Below are positions 9,526 to 16,992 of a stretch of DNA of 64,000 nt, piece by piece. The position numbers and the translations under genes are program-made. Under the pieces are notes generated by a model. It ran no database searches. It was given only the letters and a program-made list of their open reading frames with translations, and was not told the origin of the DNA. Every line of letters begins with the position of its first letter. Positions within the stretch are counted from its first letter, which is position 1. The stretch is from G965267335 sp965267335 (GTDB taxonomy: Bacteria > Bacteroidota > Bacteroidia > Cytophagales > JAAEPT01): positions 1,488,001-1,552,000 of the forward strand of contig OZ253953.1 of assembly GCA_965267335.1 (NCBI GenBank), in the 5' to 3' direction.

Positions 9526-10350
9526 ATGGCAGTTAAGAAATTAAGACCGATAACTCCGGGAACCAGATTCAGAATGGCACCTGTATTTGATGCAATTACG
9601 GCATCAAAACCAGAAAAGTCTCTTCTGAAGAAGAAAACAAAGTCAGGTGGACGTAACAACACCGGGCGTATGACTACCAGAAATATTGGTGGAGGTCACA
9701 AACAAAGGTATCGGGTTATTGACTTTAAGAGAGAGAAGTTTGGTATACCAGCGGTGGTTAAATCTATAGAGTACGATCCGAATAGAACGGCAAGAATTGC
9801 ACTACTGTTCTATAAAGACGGTGAGAAAAGATATATCATTGCTCCAGAAGGATTAAAGGTTGGTCAAACAGTGATTTCAGGAAAAGGTATTGCACCAGAG
9901 ATTGGAAATACACTTCATCTTAGTGATATCCCACTCGGTACAATTGTACATAATATAGAATTGACACCTGGCAAAGGTGCTGCAATGATACGAAGTGCAG
10001 GATCTTATGCTCAGCTTTTGGCGAGAGAAGGAAAATACGCTACTATCAAATTGCCATCTGGTGAAATGAGAAACGTATTATCAAAGTGTCTGGCAACCGT
10101 TGGTACGGTATCCAATTCTGAGCACATGAACGTAAGACTTGGAAAGGCAGGAAGAAATAGATGGCTTGGTAATAGACCTAGAACAAGAGGTGTTGCTATG
10201 AACCCAGTTGATCACCCAATGGGAGGTGGTGAAGGTAGAGCGTCAGGAGGACACCCACGTTCAAGAAACGGATTGTATACTAAAGGTTTGAAAACAAGAA
10301 AACCTAAGAAGTATTCTGATAAAATGATAATTGGTAAGAATAAAAAGTAA
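9526..10350 (+). CDS. rplB: 50S ribosomal protein L2
   Basis: L2, 274 residues, needed for subunit association and peptidyl transfer. The family signature GVAMNPVDHPMGGGEG contains the functionally important histidine. The TTRNIGGGHKQRYR segment near residue 60 is also typical. Its stop shares a base with the rpsS start at 10350. Confidence 0.98.
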   Translation: MAVKKLRPITPGTRFRMAPVFDAITASKPEKSLLKKKTKSGGRNNTGRMTTRNIGGGHKQRYRVIDFKREKFGIPAVVKSIEYDPNRTARIALLFYKDGEKRYIIAPEGLKVGQTVISGKGIAPEIGNTLHLSDIPLGTIVHNIELTPGKGAAMIRSAGSYAQLLAREGKYATIKLPSGEMRNVLSKCLATVGTVSNSEHMNVRLGKAGRNRWLGNRPRTRGVAMNPVDHPMGGGEGRASGGHPRSRNGLYTKGLKTRKPKKYSDKMIIGKNKK

Positions 10351-10628
10351 TGGCAAGATCTCTTAAAAAAGGACCTTATATAGACTTCAGATTAGAGAAG
10401 AAAGTGGAAGATATGAACTCTTCCGGAAAGAAGGCTGTGATCAAAACCTGGTCACGAAGATCTATGATTTCTCCTGAGTTTGTAGGGCATACGTTTGCTG
10501 TTCATAACGGGAATAAATTTATCCCGGTTTTTGTAACGGAGAATATGGTTGGTCATAAGCTTGGTGAATTTTCACCGACTAGGAATTTCAGAGGGCATAT
10601 TGCCAAAAAAGATAAAGGTAAAAGATAG
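10350..10628 (+). CDS. rpsS: 30S ribosomal protein S19
   Basis: S19, 92 residues, in the head of the small subunit where it contacts S13 and the A-site finger. It begins MARSLKKGPYIDFRLEKKV and has the signature VHNGNKFIPVFVTENMVGHK. It is translationally coupled to rplB (one-base overlap) and followed 8 bases later by the ATG chosen for rplV. Confidence 0.98.
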   Translation: MARSLKKGPYIDFRLEKKVEDMNSSGKKAVIKTWSRRSMISPEFVGHTFAVHNGNKFIPVFVTENMVGHKLGEFSPTRNFRGHIAKKDKGKR

Positions 10629-10636
10629 TATTGATT

Positions 10637-11203
10637 ATGGAAGCCGTAGCAAAATTGAATAATGTTCCTACCTCACCAAGAAAAATGAGGTTGGTTGCTG
10701 ATGTAATCAGAGGAGAAAGAGTTGGGTATGCTATGAATGTGCTGAAGGTTGAACCAAAGCATTGTTCAGTTGCCCTTGAGAAACTTCTCCGTTCGGCAAT
10801 TGCTAACTGGGAAGCTAAGAATGAGGGAGCAAGAATTGAGGATGCTGATTTATATGTGAAGTCGGTGTTTGTTGATAGTGGAAGAATGTTAAAAAGGATT
10901 CAGCCGGCTCCTCAGGGTAGGGCACACAGAATTCGTAAGAGATCTAACCATATAACAATGGTTGTTGATAGCTTGAATCCAGTTGATGCGCCTGAAAAAC
11001 CTGCGAAAAAGGAAGCTAAGAAAAAGGAGGAAGTGAAGAAGGAAGCAGCTCCAAAGGCTAAAAAAGAAACTACAAAGGCGAAAACAGAGAAGAAGGCGGA
11101 ATCAAAGCCAAAAGCTGAAGCCAAAACAAAATCTGCTTCTAAGCCTAAATCAACTGCTAAGACAGCAGAAAAGAAAGAGACCAAAAAGACTGATAAGAAA
11201 TAA
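10637..11203 (+). CDS. rplV: 50S ribosomal protein L22 with long lysine-rich C-terminal tail
   Basis: L22 spans the exit tunnel. The ATG at 10637 is chosen over an in-frame TTG six bases earlier because it gives MEAVAKLNNVPTSPRKMRLV, the expected N-terminus. Residues 1 to about 117 are a complete L22 domain, including the PAPQGRAHRIRKRSNHI tunnel hairpin. The next 70 or so residues are a low-complexity Lys/Ala/Glu/Thr tail that ordinary L22 proteins (about 110-120 residues) lack. The tail is strongly basic and probably disordered. rpsC starts two bases after the stop. Confidence 0.96.
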   Translation: MEAVAKLNNVPTSPRKMRLVADVIRGERVGYAMNVLKVEPKHCSVALEKLLRSAIANWEAKNEGARIEDADLYVKSVFVDSGRMLKRIQPAPQGRAHRIRKRSNHITMVVDSLNPVDAPEKPAKKEAKKKEEVKKEAAPKAKKETTKAKTEKKAESKPKAEAKTKSASKPKSTAKTAEKKETKKTDKK

Positions 11204-11205
11204 TT

Positions 11206-11916
11206 ATGGGACAGAAAGTTAATCCGGTAGGTTTAAGACTTGGTATAGTAAAAGGTTGGGACTCCAATTGGTATGGGGGCAGCAGCTTTGCAAGTAAGCT
11301 ATTGGAAGACGACAGAATCAGAAAGTATATTCTGGCTCGTATTCCAAAAGGAGGTATTTCCAAGATCATCATCGAAAGAACTTTGAAGAGAATCACTATT
11401 ACAGTGAACACAGCACGTCCTGGTGTGGTGATCGGTAAAGGTGGAGCTGAAGTTGATAAGATTAAGGAAGAACTTAAAAAACTAACCGGTAAAGACGTTC
11501 AAATAAACATCTTTGAAATCAAACGTCCAGAACTAGATGCTAAGTTGGTTGGCGAGTCTATTGCGCAGCAACTTCAAGCTAGAATTTCATATCGTAGGGC
11601 AATGAAGCAAGCGATAGCTTCTGCTATGAGAGTGGGTGCCTTAGGAATAAAAATTAAAGTTTCCGGTAGACTTGGTGGTGCTGAGATGGCGAGATCGGAG
11701 CAGTACAAGGAAGGACGTATTCCATTGCATACATTGAGAGCTGATATTGATTACGCAATATCTGAAGCTAATACAGTCTATGGAAAGATTGGAATTAAGG
11801 TATGGATTTTCAATGGTGAAGTCTACGGAAAAAGAGACTTGTCACCTAATATAGGCGTGCCTAATAAAGGTGGAAAAGGTGGATCAGGAAGCGGTCCAAG
11901 AAGAAAAAGAAGATAA
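11206..11916 (+). CDS. rpsC: 30S ribosomal protein S3
   Basis: S3, 236 residues, forms part of the mRNA entry channel. It starts MGQKVNPVGLRLGI and carries a KH domain with VVIGKGGAEVDKI, followed by the S3 C-terminal domain (GRLGGAEMARSEQYKEG). The tail is short, basic and glycine-rich. It follows rplV by two bases; the 39 bases to rplP are the longest gap in the first half of the cluster. Confidence 0.98.
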   Translation: MGQKVNPVGLRLGIVKGWDSNWYGGSSFASKLLEDDRIRKYILARIPKGGISKIIIERTLKRITITVNTARPGVVIGKGGAEVDKIKEELKKLTGKDVQINIFEIKRPELDAKLVGESIAQQLQARISYRRAMKQAIASAMRVGALGIKIKVSGRLGGAEMARSEQYKEGRIPLHTLRADIDYAISEANTVYGKIGIKVWIFNGEVYGKRDLSPNIGVPNKGGKGGSGSGPRRKRR

Positions 11917-11955
11917 ATCACTTATAGCTAGCAACTGTAAGAAAAGTATAAGAAA

Positions 11956-12378
11956 ATGTTACAGCCGAAAAGAACAAAATTCAGGAAAAAGCAGAAAGGT
12001 CGTGTAAAAGGTATTGCTTCAAGAGGGCATCAAATATCTTTTGGTTCGTTTGCTATCAAGGCGCTTGAGCCCGGATGGATTACTTCTCGACAAATCGAGG
12101 CATGTAGGGTTGCTATTACCAGGGAGATGAAGCGTCAAGGGCAGTTGTGGATAAGAATTTTCCCGGATAAGCCTGTGACTAAAAAACCAGCCGAAGTAAG
12201 GATGGGTAAAGGTAAAGGTGCTCCAGAATATTGGGTAGCTACCGTGAGACCTGGTAGAATACTTTTTGAAAGTGGTGGTGTTCCTTTAGAAGTAGCAAAG
12301 GAATCTATGAGATTGGCGCAAATGAAAATGCCAATAAAAACAAAATTTGTTGTTAGAAGAGATTACGTTGAAGAATAG
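11956..12378 (+). CDS. rplP: 50S ribosomal protein L16
   Basis: L16, 140 residues, organises the A-site tRNA-binding region. It starts MLQPKRTKFRKKQKGR and contains the signature RMGKGKGAPEYWVA. The segment with GRILFE and GGVPLEVAKESMRLA is complete. It is followed five bases later by rpmC in the conserved order. Confidence 0.98.
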   Translation: MLQPKRTKFRKKQKGRVKGIASRGHQISFGSFAIKALEPGWITSRQIEACRVAITREMKRQGQLWIRIFPDKPVTKKPAEVRMGKGKGAPEYWVATVRPGRILFESGGVPLEVAKESMRLAQMKMPIKTKFVVRRDYVEE

Positions 12379-12383
12379 TCAAA

Positions 12384-12581
12384 ATGAAATACTCAGAAAT
12401 ACAATCTTTGACTGACGAGGAAATCGTTGAGAAAATAGCAGAAGAGAAAGATGCTATTAGTAAGCTGAAATTTGCACATGCTATTTCTCAGATTGAGAAT
12501 CCTATGCAGATTAGAACGGCAAGAAAGCACATAGCTCGTCTTGAAACTGAATTAAGCACTCGATCAAAAAATAATAAATAG
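12384..12581 (+). CDS. rpmC: 50S ribosomal protein L29
   Basis: L29, 65 residues, a two-helix protein next to L23 at the tunnel exit. It is recognised from MKYSEIQSLTDEEI and the signature QIENPMQIRTARKHIARLETEL. Its stop codon TAG overlaps a possible GTG start of rpsQ, but the ATG three bases later is preferred for that gene. Confidence 0.96.
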   Translation: MKYSEIQSLTDEEIVEKIAEEKDAISKLKFAHAISQIENPMQIRTARKHIARLETELSTRSKNNK

Positions 12582-12583
12582 TG

Positions 12584-12850
12584 ATGAGTACAAGTACTGA
12601 AAGAAATTTACGTAAAGAAAGAGTTGGCTTGGTTACAAGCAACAAAATGGACAAAACCATCACAGTGGCGGTTGAGCGTAAAGTGAAGCACCCTATTTAT
12701 GGTAAGTTCGTGCGTAAGACTACGAAGTTCACAGCTCATGACGAAAAGAACGAGTGTGGTGAAGGCGATACAGTCAAAATTATGGAGACTCGTCCATTAA
12801 GTAAGAACAAGAGGTGGAGACTAATTGAAATCGTTGAGAAAGCGAAATAA
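12584..12850 (+). CDS. rpsQ: 30S ribosomal protein S17
   Basis: S17, 88 residues from the ATG at 12584, which gives MSTSTERNLRKERVG. A GTG three bases earlier overlaps the rpmC stop and is a less likely start. The OB-fold core TSNKMDKTITVAVERKVKHP is typical of the family, ending with the KNKRWRLIEIVEKAK helix. It binds helices 7 and 11 of 16S rRNA. rplN begins two bases after the stop. Confidence 0.96.
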   Translation: MSTSTERNLRKERVGLVTSNKMDKTITVAVERKVKHPIYGKFVRKTTKFTAHDEKNECGEGDTVKIMETRPLSKNKRWRLIEIVEKAK

Positions 12851-12852
12851 TT

Positions 12853-13221
12853 ATGGTACAGCAAGAGTCAAGATTAAACGTTGCAGATAATAGCGGAGCA
12901 AAAGAAGTACTTTGCATAAGAGTACTTGGAGGGACTGGTAAAAGGTACGCTTCAGTAGGTGATAAAATTATTGTCACTGTTAAATCTGCACTTTCTTCAA
13001 GTAGCTTGAAGAAAGGAACTGTCTCAAGAGCAGTTGTTGTAAGAACAAAAAAAGAAGTAAGAAGAAAAGATGGGTCTTATATCCGTTTTGGAGAGAATGC
13101 AGCTGTACTTCTTACTGCTAACGATGAGCCAAGAGGAACAAGGATTTTTGGTCCGGTAGCTCGTGAGCTTAGAGAGAAAGAATTCATGAAAATTGTGTCA
13201 TTGGCACCAGAGGTACTATAA
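12853..13221 (+). CDS. rplN: 50S ribosomal protein L14
   Basis: L14, 122 residues, at the subunit interface and the binding site for the silencing factor RsfS. It starts MVQQESRLNVADNSGAKE and contains IRFGENAAVLL and PRGTRIFGPVARELR. The length is exactly that of the family and there are no oddities. It is followed by rplX after three bases. Confidence 0.98.
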   Translation: MVQQESRLNVADNSGAKEVLCIRVLGGTGKRYASVGDKIIVTVKSALSSSSLKKGTVSRAVVVRTKKEVRRKDGSYIRFGENAAVLLTANDEPRGTRIFGPVARELREKEFMKIVSLAPEVL

Positions 13222-13224
13222 GTC

Positions 13225-13566
13225 ATGGAAAGAAAAAGTAACAAACAAAAGAAGTTTCATATCAAGAAAGGCGATACTGTAGAAGTGATCGCAGGAAACT
13301 CAAAAGGGAAGAAAGGTACTGTTCTGGAGATTGTTGCCGAAAAGGATAGAGCAATTGTTGAAGGTGTAAATATTGTTGCAAAACACGTTAAACCAAGCGC
13401 TCAGAACCCTAATGGCGGAATCGAGAGGAAAGAAGCTGGAATTCACGTTAGTAATTTGATGCTGATTGACCCTGCAAGTGGTGAGAAGACCCGTGTAGGA
13501 AGAAAGCTAAACGACAAGGAAAAACTTCAAAGATACTCTAAGAAAACAGGAGAGTTCATTAAGTAA
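13225..13566 (+). CDS. rplX: 50S ribosomal protein L24
   Basis: L24, 113 residues, an assembly initiator near the tunnel exit. The KOW motif is clear: KKGDTVEVIAGNSKGKKGTV at residues about 14-33, followed by VEGVNIVAKHVKPS. rplE begins two bases after the stop. There is no Shine-Dalgarno sequence before the ATG. Confidence 0.98.
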   Translation: MERKSNKQKKFHIKKGDTVEVIAGNSKGKKGTVLEIVAEKDRAIVEGVNIVAKHVKPSAQNPNGGIERKEAGIHVSNLMLIDPASGEKTRVGRKLNDKEKLQRYSKKTGEFIK

Positions 13567-13568
13567 TC

Positions 13569-14126
13569 ATGGAGGCAAGACTAAAAGATAAATACGTAAA
13601 AGAAATTGTACCTCAGCTTAGAGAGAAATTTCAATACAAATCAATTATGCAGGTTCCTAAGATCACTAAGATCTGCATCAATAAAGGTATTGGAAATGCT
13701 GTGGCAGACAAAAAACTTGTAGATGCTGGTGTAGAGGAGCTGACCCAAATTTCAGGGCAGCAAGCTGTACCCACTCTTTCTAAAAAATCGATTTCCAACT
13801 TTAAGCTTCGTGATAACATGCCAATTGGAGCGCGTGTTACGTTGAGGGGTGATCGTATGTATGAGTTTCTTGACAGATTGATGTCAATAGCTCTGCCTAG
13901 AGTACGGGACTTTAGGGGGATTAATGATAAAGGATTTGACGGCCGAGGAAACTACACCTTGGGTGTTAAAGAACAGATTATTTTTCCTGAAATAAGTATC
14001 GATAAAGTAAAGAATTTATCTGGTATGGATATAACATTTGTGACTACCGCCAGCACAGACGAAGAGGGCTTGGCGCTCTTAAGTGCATTCGGTATGCCGT
14101 TCGCAAATAAAAATTCTAATAACTAA
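13569..14126 (+). CDS. rplE: 50S ribosomal protein L5
   Basis: L5, 185 residues, binds 5S rRNA and contacts P-site tRNA. Motifs IMQVPKITKICINKGIG and LRDNMPIGARVTLRG are present, as is DFRGINDKGFDGRGNYTLG. It is in the conserved rplX-rplE-rpsN order with gaps of only two bases on each side. Confidence 0.98.
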   Translation: MEARLKDKYVKEIVPQLREKFQYKSIMQVPKITKICINKGIGNAVADKKLVDAGVEELTQISGQQAVPTLSKKSISNFKLRDNMPIGARVTLRGDRMYEFLDRLMSIALPRVRDFRGINDKGFDGRGNYTLGVKEQIIFPEISIDKVKNLSGMDITFVTTASTDEEGLALLSAFGMPFANKNSNN

Positions 14127-14128
14127 TT

Positions 14129-14398
14129 ATGGCTAGAAAATCATTAATAGCAAGAGAGAGAAAGAGAGAAAGGCTTGTTCAGCGATATGCAGAAAAACGT
14201 GCGCAGCTTAAAGCTGACGGTGACTACATAGGTCTTGATAAGCTTCCTAGAAACTCCTCAAAGGTGAGATTGCATAACAGATGTAAGATTACCGGAAGGC
14301 CTAAAGGATATATGAGAAAATTCGGTATTTGCCGGGTTACTTTCAGAGAAATGGCCAGTGAGGGTAAGATTCCTGGTGTTACTAAGGCAAGTTGGTAA
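14129..14398 (+). CDS. rpsN: 30S ribosomal protein S14, zinc-free type
   Basis: S14, 89 residues. This is the longer form that lacks the CxxC...CxxC zinc ribbon of the short S14 type; only two isolated cysteines are present (HNRCKITGRPKG and FGICRVTFRE). The motif RPKGYMRKFGICR and the C-terminal SW ending are typical. It is the last gene before a 113-base gap that contains an internal promoter for the rpsH part of the cluster. Confidence 0.98.
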   Translation: MARKSLIARERKRERLVQRYAEKRAQLKADGDYIGLDKLPRNSSKVRLHNRCKITGRPKGYMRKFGICRVTFREMASEGKIPGVTKASW

Positions 14399-14415
14399 AT
14401 AATCAGATTTCTTAA

Positions 14416-14446
14416 TTTCTTTTTAAGTAAAACATTCTTAACTTTG
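14416..14446 (+). promoter_or_regulatory. Internal promoter before rpsH (spc part)
   Basis: TAacTTTG at 14439-14446 matches the -7 consensus. At the matching 19-base distance lies TTTC (14416-14419), a one-base variant of the -33 box. The sequence continues CAGCCC, as after the rpsL and rplC promoters. It lies in the 113-base gap between rpsN and rpsH and would allow separate expression of rpsH onward. Confidence 0.7.
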
Positions 14447-14466
14447 CAGCCCTGAATTTTGGGGCT

Positions 14467-14492
14467 TCCGTTTTTATAAACGGATTGTTTTT
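14467..14492 (+). promoter_or_regulatory. Leader hairpin with T-rich tail before rpsH
   Basis: TCCGTTT (14467-14473) pairs with AAACGGA (14478-14484) around TTAT and is followed by TTGTTTTT. It looks like a weak terminator placed between the internal promoter and rpsH, so it could act as an attenuator or a protein-binding leader, or partly terminate transcription from upstream. Its function is unproven. Confidence 0.45.
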
Positions 14493-14511
14493 AAAAAGCT
14501 AATAGTAAAAC

Positions 14512-14910
14512 ATGTATTCAGATCCAATAGCGGACTACTTAACCAGAATTAGAAATGGGATTAACGCTCAACATAGAGTTGTTACAGTTCCTGCTTCTAA
14601 TATCAAAAAAGAAATGACCAAGGTGTTGTTTGATAAAGGTTATATACAGAATTATAAGTTTGAAGATGAGGGTCCTCAGGGTCACATCAAGATAGCTTTG
14701 AAGTATAACCCGGTTTCTAAGAAGAATGCAATCGTTAAGATTGAAAGAATAAGTAAGCCTGGTTTAAGAAAGTATGTAAATGCTTCGGATTTACCACGAG
14801 TATTAAACGGTTTAGGGGTAGCGATTTTGTCCACGTCAAAGGGCGTTATGACTGATAAAGAGGCTAAGGGCCTTAATGTTGGTGGTGAAGTTCTTTGCTA
14901 CGTTTATTAA
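14512..14910 (+). CDS. rpsH: 30S ribosomal protein S8
   Basis: S8, 132 residues, binds helix 21 of 16S rRNA. It starts MYSDPIADYLTRIRNG and ends with the signature LSTSKGVMTDKEA followed by GGEVLCYVY. In E. coli S8 represses the spc operon at the rplE site; a matching element was not recognised here. It is the first gene after the internal promoter and hairpin, and rplF follows after 10 bases. Confidence 0.98.
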   Translation: MYSDPIADYLTRIRNGINAQHRVVTVPASNIKKEMTKVLFDKGYIQNYKFEDEGPQGHIKIALKYNPVSKKNAIVKIERISKPGLRKYVNASDLPRVLNGLGVAILSTSKGVMTDKEAKGLNVGGEVLCYVY

Positions 14911-14920
14911 TAAATGAATT

Positions 14921-15475
14921 ATGTCAAGGATTGGAAATAAACCTATATCGATTCCTGAAGGCGTTACGGTAGATGTTTCTGCTGATAACCTGGTAAGTGT
15001 GAAGGGACCAAAGGGAGAACTTGCTCAGCAGGTTGACAAGAATATCACGGTAAAAGTTGAGGATGGCTCAATTGTAGTAGCACGTACTTCGGAAGCAAAA
15101 GAAGTAAAATCTAAGCATGGATTATACCGTACTTTAGTGAGCAATATTGTGACCGGAGTACATGAGGGATATAAGAAAGAATTAGAATTTGTAGGGGTAG
15201 GTTATAAGGCTGTTTGTCAAAATAATGTCCTTGAATTAAATATTGGCTATTCACATGCCATTTTCTTCGCGTTACCTGAAGAAGTAAAGGGAAGTGCCGC
15301 TACTGAAAAAGGAAAGAATCCAATTGTTACTTTGGAAAGTATTGACAAACAATTGATTGGTCAGGTAGCCGCAAAGATCAAATCACTTAGGAAGATTGAA
15401 CCATACAAAGGGAAAGGTGTCAAATTCGTGGGTGAGTATGTTAGAAGAAAAGCTGGTAAAGCAGCTGCTAAATAG
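14921..15475 (+). CDS. rplF: 50S ribosomal protein L6
   Basis: L6, 184 residues, near the sarcin-ricin loop. It has the two duplicated alpha/beta domains of the family: SRIGNKPISIPEGV at the N-terminus, ELEFVGVGYKAVC in the middle and EPYKGKGVKFVGEYVRRKAGKA at the C-terminus. rplR starts 7 bases after the stop. Confidence 0.98.
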   Translation: MSRIGNKPISIPEGVTVDVSADNLVSVKGPKGELAQQVDKNITVKVEDGSIVVARTSEAKEVKSKHGLYRTLVSNIVTGVHEGYKKELEFVGVGYKAVCQNNVLELNIGYSHAIFFALPEEVKGSAATEKGKNPIVTLESIDKQLIGQVAAKIKSLRKIEPYKGKGVKFVGEYVRRKAGKAAAK

Positions 15476-15482
15476 TAACAAG

Positions 15483-15833
15483 ATGCCGACAAAGAAATTA
15501 ATCAGACGAACAAGAATCAGAAAGGGTATCAGAAAGAAAGTTGCTGGTACTGCTGAAAGACCAAGGTTGTCAGTTTTTAGAAGCAATAAAGAAATTTATG
15601 CTCAATTGATTGATGACATCAATGGAGTCACTCTTGGTAGTGTATCCTCGAAGGAGTTGAAGAGTTCCAAAGGCAATAAAGTTGATGTATCATCTAAAGT
15701 AGGCCAGGAACTTGCGAAGCGCGCAGATTCTAAAGGAATTAAAACGGCTGTTTTTGATAGAGGAGGTTATCCTTATCATGGTCGAATTAAGGCTTTAGCT
15801 GAAGGGGCAAGAGAGGGAGGACTTAAAATTTAA
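15483..15833 (+). CDS. rplR: 50S ribosomal protein L18
   Basis: L18, 116 residues, binds 5S rRNA together with L5. The open frame extends upstream into rplF, but the ATG at 15483 gives MPTKKLIRRTRIRKGIRKKV, the expected basic N-terminus and length. The core GTAERPRLSVFRSNKEIYAQ and the C-terminal RGGYPYHGRIKALAEGAREGG are diagnostic. rpsE follows after five bases. Confidence 0.97.
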   Translation: MPTKKLIRRTRIRKGIRKKVAGTAERPRLSVFRSNKEIYAQLIDDINGVTLGSVSSKELKSSKGNKVDVSSKVGQELAKRADSKGIKTAVFDRGGYPYHGRIKALAEGAREGGLKI

Positions 15834-15838
15834 TAGCT

Positions 15839-16357
15839 ATGACACAGGTTAATGTAAAGAAAATCAAAGCAAGTGAAATAGACCTTCAGGAAAAGGTCGT
15901 AGCTATTAAAAGGGTAGCTAAAGTAGTGAAAGGTGGACGTAGGTTCAGCTTTTCAGCTGTTGTAGTAGTTGGAGATGGCAACGGTGTAGTAGGATATGGA
16001 TTGGGTAAAGCTAATGAAGTTACTGACGCGATTACAAAAGGTATTGATGATGCGAAAAAGAACCTAATCAAGGTTCCTGTTCTTAATGGAACAGTTCCAC
16101 ATCAAATTATTGGTAAGTACGGTGGAGGTAAAGTTCTTGTTAAACCGGCTTCTCCAGGTACTGGTGTTATTGCAGGTGGTGCGATGAGAGCCGTGTTAGA
16201 TAGTGCTGGTGTTCAAAATGTATTAGCAAAGTCACAAGGTTCATCAAACCCACATAATGTTGTGAAAGCAACTTTTGATGCTCTTATTAATATGAGAGAC
16301 CCCTATTCAATTGCAGAGCAAAGGGGAGTGGAATTAGAAAAAGTATTTAACGGATAA
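15839..16357 (+). CDS. rpsE: 30S ribosomal protein S5
   Basis: S5, 172 residues, at the mRNA entry site, important for accuracy. The double-stranded-RNA-binding-like domain is seen in LQEKVVAIKRVAKVVKGGRR, followed by GDGNGVVGYGLGKANEV; the second domain contains KPASPGTGVIAGGAMRAVL. It precedes the small rpmD gene by four bases. Confidence 0.98.
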   Translation: MTQVNVKKIKASEIDLQEKVVAIKRVAKVVKGGRRFSFSAVVVVGDGNGVVGYGLGKANEVTDAITKGIDDAKKNLIKVPVLNGTVPHQIIGKYGGGKVLVKPASPGTGVIAGGAMRAVLDSAGVQNVLAKSQGSSNPHNVVKATFDALINMRDPYSIAEQRGVELEKVFNG

Positions 16358-16361
16358 GATA

Positions 16362-16538
16362 ATGGCTAAGGTAAAAGTTACTCAGGTTCGAAGTGTGATA
16401 AAAAGACCTAAGCGACAAAAGCTGACAATTGAAGCTCTTGGCCTTGGGAAAATCAACAAAACTGTAGAAGTGGAGTTAACTCCTCAGATACAGGGAATGA
16501 TTGATAAAGTGAGTCATTTAGTAACTGTAAGTAAATAA
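16362..16538 (+). CDS. rpmD: 50S ribosomal protein L30
   Basis: A short gene of 58 codons plus stop. The translation reads MAKVKVTQVRSVIKRPKRQ, continues TIEALGLGKINKTVEV and ends HLVTVSK. This matches L30, including the conserved IKRP...Q...T...LGLGKINKTV pattern, and fills the conserved position between rpsE and rplO. Gaps are four bases upstream and two downstream. L30 is dispensable or missing in some bacteria but looks intact here. Confidence 0.96.
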   Translation: MAKVKVTQVRSVIKRPKRQKLTIEALGLGKINKTVEVELTPQIQGMIDKVSHLVTVSK

Positions 16539-16540
16539 TT

Positions 16541-16987
16541 ATGAAACTGCATACTTTAAAGCCCGCAGAAGGTTCGGTAAAGAGTGGTAAGAGAATTGGT
16601 CGAGGAGAAGGTTCCGGAAAAGGTGGTACCTCAACACGAGGACATAAGGGAGCTAAGTCAAGATCAGGTTACTCCAGAAAACTTGGTTTTGAAGGAGGTC
16701 AAATGCCACTTCAAAGAAGGGTTCCTAAGTTTGGGTTCAGAAATCCAAATAGAGTTGCGTTTAAGCCGGTTAATCTTGCTGACTTACAGGAGCTTGTGGA
16801 TAAAACTAAAGCTAAAGTCGTTGATCTTGAATTACTTAAGAATAACGGTTTGGCTTCAAAGAATGATAAGATTAAAATTTTAGGGAAAGGTGAACTGAAG
16901 GCGGCAATAGAAGTGAAAGCACATGCATTTTCAGCGTCTGCAAAAGCGGCTATTGAAAAAGCTAAAGGAACTGCTGTCAGCATTTAA
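16541..16987 (+). CDS. rplO: 50S ribosomal protein L15
   Basis: L15, 148 residues, a late-assembly protein with a long extended N-terminus. The Gly/Arg/Lys-rich segment (KRIGRGEGSGKGGTSTRGHKG) spans residues about 17-37 and is followed by GFEGGQMPLQRRVPKFGF; the C-terminal domain carries the family KAHAFSASAKAAIEKA pattern. secY begins five bases after the stop, as in most bacteria. Confidence 0.97.
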   Translation: MKLHTLKPAEGSVKSGKRIGRGEGSGKGGTSTRGHKGAKSRSGYSRKLGFEGGQMPLQRRVPKFGFRNPNRVAFKPVNLADLQELVDKTKAKVVDLELLKNNGLASKNDKIKILGKGELKAAIEVKAHAFSASAKAAIEKAKGTAVSI

Positions 16988-16992
16988 CAAGA

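Noticed and set aside
16584..16883. 99-codon plus-strand frame overlapping rplO
   Set aside because: Alternative frame of rplO without independent start context or homology.
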